Source: Segatella copri (GTDB taxonomy: Bacteria; Bacteroidota; Bacteroidia; Bacteroidales; Bacteroidaceae). Taken from it: 64,000 bases of DNA. Within the stretch, counting starts at the first letter, position 1, and every line of letters starts with the position of its first letter. Of this stretch, positions 61,601 through 64,000 are shown one piece after another. The stretch is from the NCBI RefSeq assembly GCF_026015625.1, contig NZ_JAPDVG010000002.1:62001-126000 (forward strand), in the 5' to 3' direction. Made by a program: the position numbers and the translations under genes. The notes beneath the pieces were generated by a model. It saw only the letters and a program-made list of their open reading frames with translations. It did no database searches and had not been told where the DNA came from.

Positions 61601-64000
61601 CATTTCAAACCAGTTACTGTACAACGAGCAGACTTCAGCAGGTGTGCCCCAATTAGCATTTCCCTTGGCAGGATCCTCTGTAGATACAGATACATAATAC
61701 TTCTTACCCGTAGTCAAAGGAAAGTCCTTATTGCTGATAACAATATAGGTTTCACCTTCACTATCTTGCTCAATCATATTAGTACCATCGATCTCAAAGT
61801 TTTTACATTTTTCCTCTGAATCGTATACATCAACAGTACCATATTCTGTACCAGAAACTGTACTTGTATTACCGGTCGTTCTATCCTTCAAGGTATAAGA
61901 ATAATCCGTATTTACAGGATTACCATCTTCACCCACAAATCTGAAATAGATCTTTGTATTTTTATGTCCCAAAATTGCATTCAAAGTCTCGTGGATAGCA
62001 CGTATCTTCAGTTTGATGGTTCCAGTTGTAGCACCGTTACATACCGGCTTTTCCTGAATCACCTGAACCTTAGCCGGCGCAAGATACATACGGATATCAT
62101 CTACGGCATAGTCGGCACCATCAGTATTGCTACAGTAATTATCAATCTCCAGTCGGAAATCTGAATACTGCTCTACATTTGACTCTTTTTGCAAAGTAAT
62201 CTTACCATATACCTGGTACCAAGTTGCCGGTTTCAATTTTTCTACATTAGTTTTAAAATCACCAGACGCAAAACTATGTATCAGGTGTTTTTCAACAATA
62301 TCATCATTGACATTTCTTTTAACACCAAATAGTTTAAACATAATCTGTGGCTTAGTATCCGCTTTAGTCATGTCAGCAACACCCGCTGTGAAGATAAGTT
62401 GCTGTCCTGTACAGAGATCTGCCGTGAAATCTGCAGCGGCGATTTTTCTACTTTCGTCTGATGCATCCACATAGAGGAAGTGGCCATACTGAGAACCATT
62501 GGTTATCTCATAAGTCTTATCATATAATTGTCCACTTTGCCACCAAAGATATCCATCTTTAAGTGTCTCACCATTACCGGAAATACCATTAACATTGGCA
62601 GATTTATACAAGCAATAATCTCCATGAAGTGGAGAATGACCGATTTCCCCCAGGTTAACCCACCAAGAAGCATCGCAGTCAATCAAATCACGATATACGA
62701 AACTATAAGCACGGCGATCCCATTTAGATGGTAATCGGTCCTGGTTGTCATCCGGACTTGTAGGAGCAGACACAGTCTGTTCTACATCATCATCATCAAA
62801 TGTAATTGGCTTGGTAGCCATTTTATAATGCTCGTCAAGATAACTAATCAGTCTGTTATTCAATCCATTTTTAACGATCTCCTCTTTAGTCATCGGATGA
62901 TTATTCATGAATCGAACATCGAAATTGGCAATAGGACAACGGTTTCCGTCATCATCCATTGCATATGCAACTATGAATACAGGATCTCCATAGGTAAATG
63001 TAAAACTCTTGCCAGTTCCTGTCAAAGATACAGGCGTCCACTCTTTATTAAGATCTCCCATCTTCAAATCAAAGAAGCGTTGGGTTTCAACAGGTGTAAG
63101 CTGAAGACAATAGGTCTTAGTCTTATCATACGCCCACCATTCAATCTTAGTTGCCTTGCATAATTTATTTTTATCGAAGTCGGATTCTACGAGTTTGTCC
63201 TTTTCAGCTGCATAATATACTCGTTTAGTGAAACCATAAAAAGCTCCATCTTGCTTATATACACCATTTGCTAATGGATGGAAATAATATTTCGTAGCAT
63301 CTGACAATTCCAGTCGAAGAGTAACAATAGAAGAACTTTTATCCTTCATACCAACTGTTATATACTTACCATCCTCATAAGTTCTATAACCTGCTCTTTC
63401 AAGATTTTTGCCAATAGCTGTATTCATAATGTCGTCTGCTAACTTCTTGGCAGAACGGATATGGAAAATGTATCTGATAGAGAGCGTTGGCTCATGTACA
63501 AGATAAGTTTTTGTTGCATCCAAACCATCAATATAACGGCTCACATCACAGGCGATGTCTTCACCAGCCCACCCTTCAGATGAAGCTTCTGCTGGTGCAG
63601 TATATGTAACACCGATATTATCGCTACATGGTTTATCTGCCTTTTGAAGTTTGTAAGCAAACAAACCATAGTTCTTTCCTCCTGATATTATAGAATTCAG
63701 AAGAGTCGGTTTTGTTCCAGAGTTTTGACGTAAATTATTACTAGCTAAATCTGTCTTTAAATCATACCATCTGAAATAGCCTTGTGGTTCAAGATCTTTT
63801 CCGCTATTTTCATACTCATCGAATGGCAGCACTAACTCTACTTGCTCATTAGCATCTTTCACATAGACATAGTACTCCCATTCAGCAGTCTGCTGCCTAC
63901 CCTTTTCGTCAAATGCAGTATTAGCATGGCCTACATAATGATTGAAAGGCATGCTATACTTATTATCCAAAAGCTGAACATTAAACTTTGCATTCAAAGT
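58694..64000 (-). CDS. Large surface protein with type A (type IX secretion) sorting domain, partial
   Basis: The minus strand is open from the right window edge to 58694, so the N-terminus and signal peptide lie outside. At least 1768 residues are seen, mostly beta-rich extracellular-type sequence with many Tyr and Trp. The last ~75 residues (MIVVSALGSEKLDGVQVFTL, GIYIVKASTQ) match a type A sorting domain for the type IX secretion system, which would place it on the cell surface. Function unknown (adhesin or degradative). Confidence 0.8.
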   Translation of the reverse strand, partial: TLNAKFNVQLLDNKYSMPFNHYVGHANTAFDEKGRQQTAEWEYYVYVKDANEQVELVLPFDEYENSGKDLEPQGYFRWYDLKTDLASNNLRQNSGTKPTLLNSIISGGKNYGLFAYKLQKADKPCSDNIGVTYTAPAEASSEGWAGEDIACDVSRYIDGLDATKTYLVHEPTLSIRYIFHIRSAKKLADDIMNTAIGKNLERAGYRTYEDGKYITVGMKDKSSSIVTLRLELSDATKYYFHPLANGVYKQDGAFYGFTKRVYYAAEKDKLVESDFDKNKLCKATKIEWWAYDKTKTYCLQLTPVETQRFFDLKMGDLNKEWTPVSLTGTGKSFTFTYGDPVFIVAYAMDDDGNRCPIANFDVRFMNNHPMTKEEIVKNGLNNRLISYLDEHYKMATKPITFDDDDVEQTVSAPTSPDDNQDRLPSKWDRRAYSFVYRDLIDCDASWWVNLGEIGHSPLHGDYCLYKSANVNGISGNGETLKDGYLWWQSGQLYDKTYEITNGSQYGHFLYVDASDESRKIAAADFTADLCTGQQLIFTAGVADMTKADTKPQIMFKLFGVKRNVNDDIVEKHLIHSFASGDFKTNVEKLKPATWYQVYGKITLQKESNVEQYSDFRLEIDNYCSNTDGADYAVDDIRMYLAPAKVQVIQEKPVCNGATTGTIKLKIRAIHETLNAILGHKNTKIYFRFVGEDGNPVNTDYSYTLKDRTTGNTSTVSGTEYGTVDVYDSEEKCKNFEIDGTNMIEQDSEGETYIVISNKDFPLTTGKKYYVSVSTEDPAKGNANWGTPAEVCSLYSNWFEMVSQHPIITDTKGNIVTDYKIPCDQADNYEVKIKGQLTTTDPNNGGKITLDNVKFYWYLNDIHKDNKLNEAASNEITISKEKLPLGETHKIFMLPKGTQNSDGYIPYEINGKTYLLCTGAIPVDLRVMKDGPQLNFGFNDVDYPFNDGSYEASLRIGLPQLEKLKASKGYLKVPLHGATMRDGTAITEPLTFIDDSKAPAVNSKSVIVASTNDPLWEKKLNQTVATLEKEELPAFNKKTQTTLNLKFENDAVANFHEGYYYVLRFAYEKRAATAGTTNCPGESYLKVKIVPEFITWTPTADGGMNANWNNDANWHRSSSTELYDKDYTDYQTYGSSTISAAASASKIDIPTQNSYVPMKFTKVTIANLNGLPFPDLGNVVYRSTNQIATKLTNGKGNEATKYIQYDIMAFWNEADANKGLEAGNLKCEKFYGNTCHQIYFKPQGELRDQCYLVYDKAWVEKELEPNKWYTMASPLQYIYAGDMYVPAKDGRQETKAFEDITFDTNVYSRSKYPVYQRAWMKSDVKEITPKSDYPASHYPSVAAPENVDMNLGYWSHVYNRVDESYADAADGTFGGFSIKAGNALLPKDKTKKALLRLPKADTKYQYFDYDGSTTSGGKSVTVGKNNGHGKFLVAYSNEEKTFAEKTQALATDNASGFYLVANPYTCSISMAKFFEANTGLQKAIWMVENGEVKAISNAELDKQNYAIQPTQSFFVKKKEGEKVENVRFTSAMYVDRTITPGLLMASDYVKSIEATTENSNGQTSKARIALRPEASADYDDQEDVDLLYDQNLKDVPQVYTVAGNEAVAVNAVPELSWIPLGIVSQQAEEVSLTLKGVNKLDAPVYLYDAASASFTEVHEGEAVKVKAGDHGRYFLTQTRTSTGIDRMEAEEQSAPVKVYSPAAGMIVVSALGSEKLDGVQVFTLDGKMVHSYQLPDKQRMILRVPSGIYIVKASTQSCAQAKGQKISVR

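Overview
The window looks like a chromosomal piece of a gut or oral Bacteroidales, most likely Prevotella/Segatella. The grounds are a UpxY-type NusG antiterminator, an HU-like protein + smalltalk peptide + amidase trio, promoters of the Bacteroidetes type (TTTG, 20 bp, TAnnTTTG), a C-terminal type IX secretion sorting domain, and AT-rich intergenic DNA. I see no rRNA, tRNA, CRISPR array or intact transposase.

Region 1 (1-36.2 kb, almost all on the minus strand) is an exopolysaccharide/capsule locus. It holds at least seven glycosyltransferases, a Wzx flippase (29671-31014), a Wzy polymerase (26644-27975), a pyruvyltransferase-like protein with an F420-hydrogenase-beta partner, and nucleotide-sugar genes: RmlA, an NDP-hexose 2,3-dehydratase, a Gfo/Idh/MocA reductase, a SDR epimerase/reductase, ManC, and a sugar kinase-nucleotidyltransferase fusion. 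Four acyl/acetyltransferases would decorate the glycan. Five genes carry runs of seven or eight G:C pairs inside the reading frame. Three of these, all membrane O-acyltransferases, are out of frame as sequenced and become full length when one base is added or removed, which points to slipped-strand phase variation of glycan decoration. Several non-glycan genes sit inside the locus: a 1156-residue SIR2 protein, an ADP-ribosyltransferase-like protein coupled to a 612-residue membrane protein, a HEPN protein, and a two-gene unit (zinc-ribbon plus membrane OB/S1 protein) wedged between two partial copies of the manC 3' end.

Region 2 (36.2-58 kb) is an accessory array. Small minus-strand operons (ParE/RelE, YafQ, Panacea, DUF6169, two unnamed pairs, Xre-ImmA-PIN, AbiH-DUF262-nucleotidyltransferase) are separated by a repeated multi-hairpin element of about 93 bp core plus variable hairpins. 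There are seven near-full copies, all in the same orientation, each just beyond the 3' end of a cassette. Four cassettes share a near-identical promoter block. A second 612-residue membrane protein, paralogous to the one in region 1, lies at 36865-38703. The plus-strand island in the middle (48.8-50.4 kb) is the HU-like/smalltalk/amidase trio. A 480-bp block holding the upxY promoter, the upxY 5' end and the tail of a recombinase-like gene occurs twice (39215-39694 and 50483-50962), and part of it is seen a third time at the intact upxY.

Region 3 (57.8-64 kb) has the intact upxY-type antiterminator gene and a very large surface protein with a type A sorting domain, cut by the window edge. The antiterminator would promote read-through of the long glycan operon.

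Most likely new biology: (i) the phase-variable acyltransferase set, (ii) the structured, covarying repeat that punctuates the toxin-antitoxin/defence cassettes, (iii) the duplicated 612-residue membrane protein with its ADP-ribosyltransferase-like partner, and (iv) the manC-inserted zinc-ribbon/S1 membrane unit.
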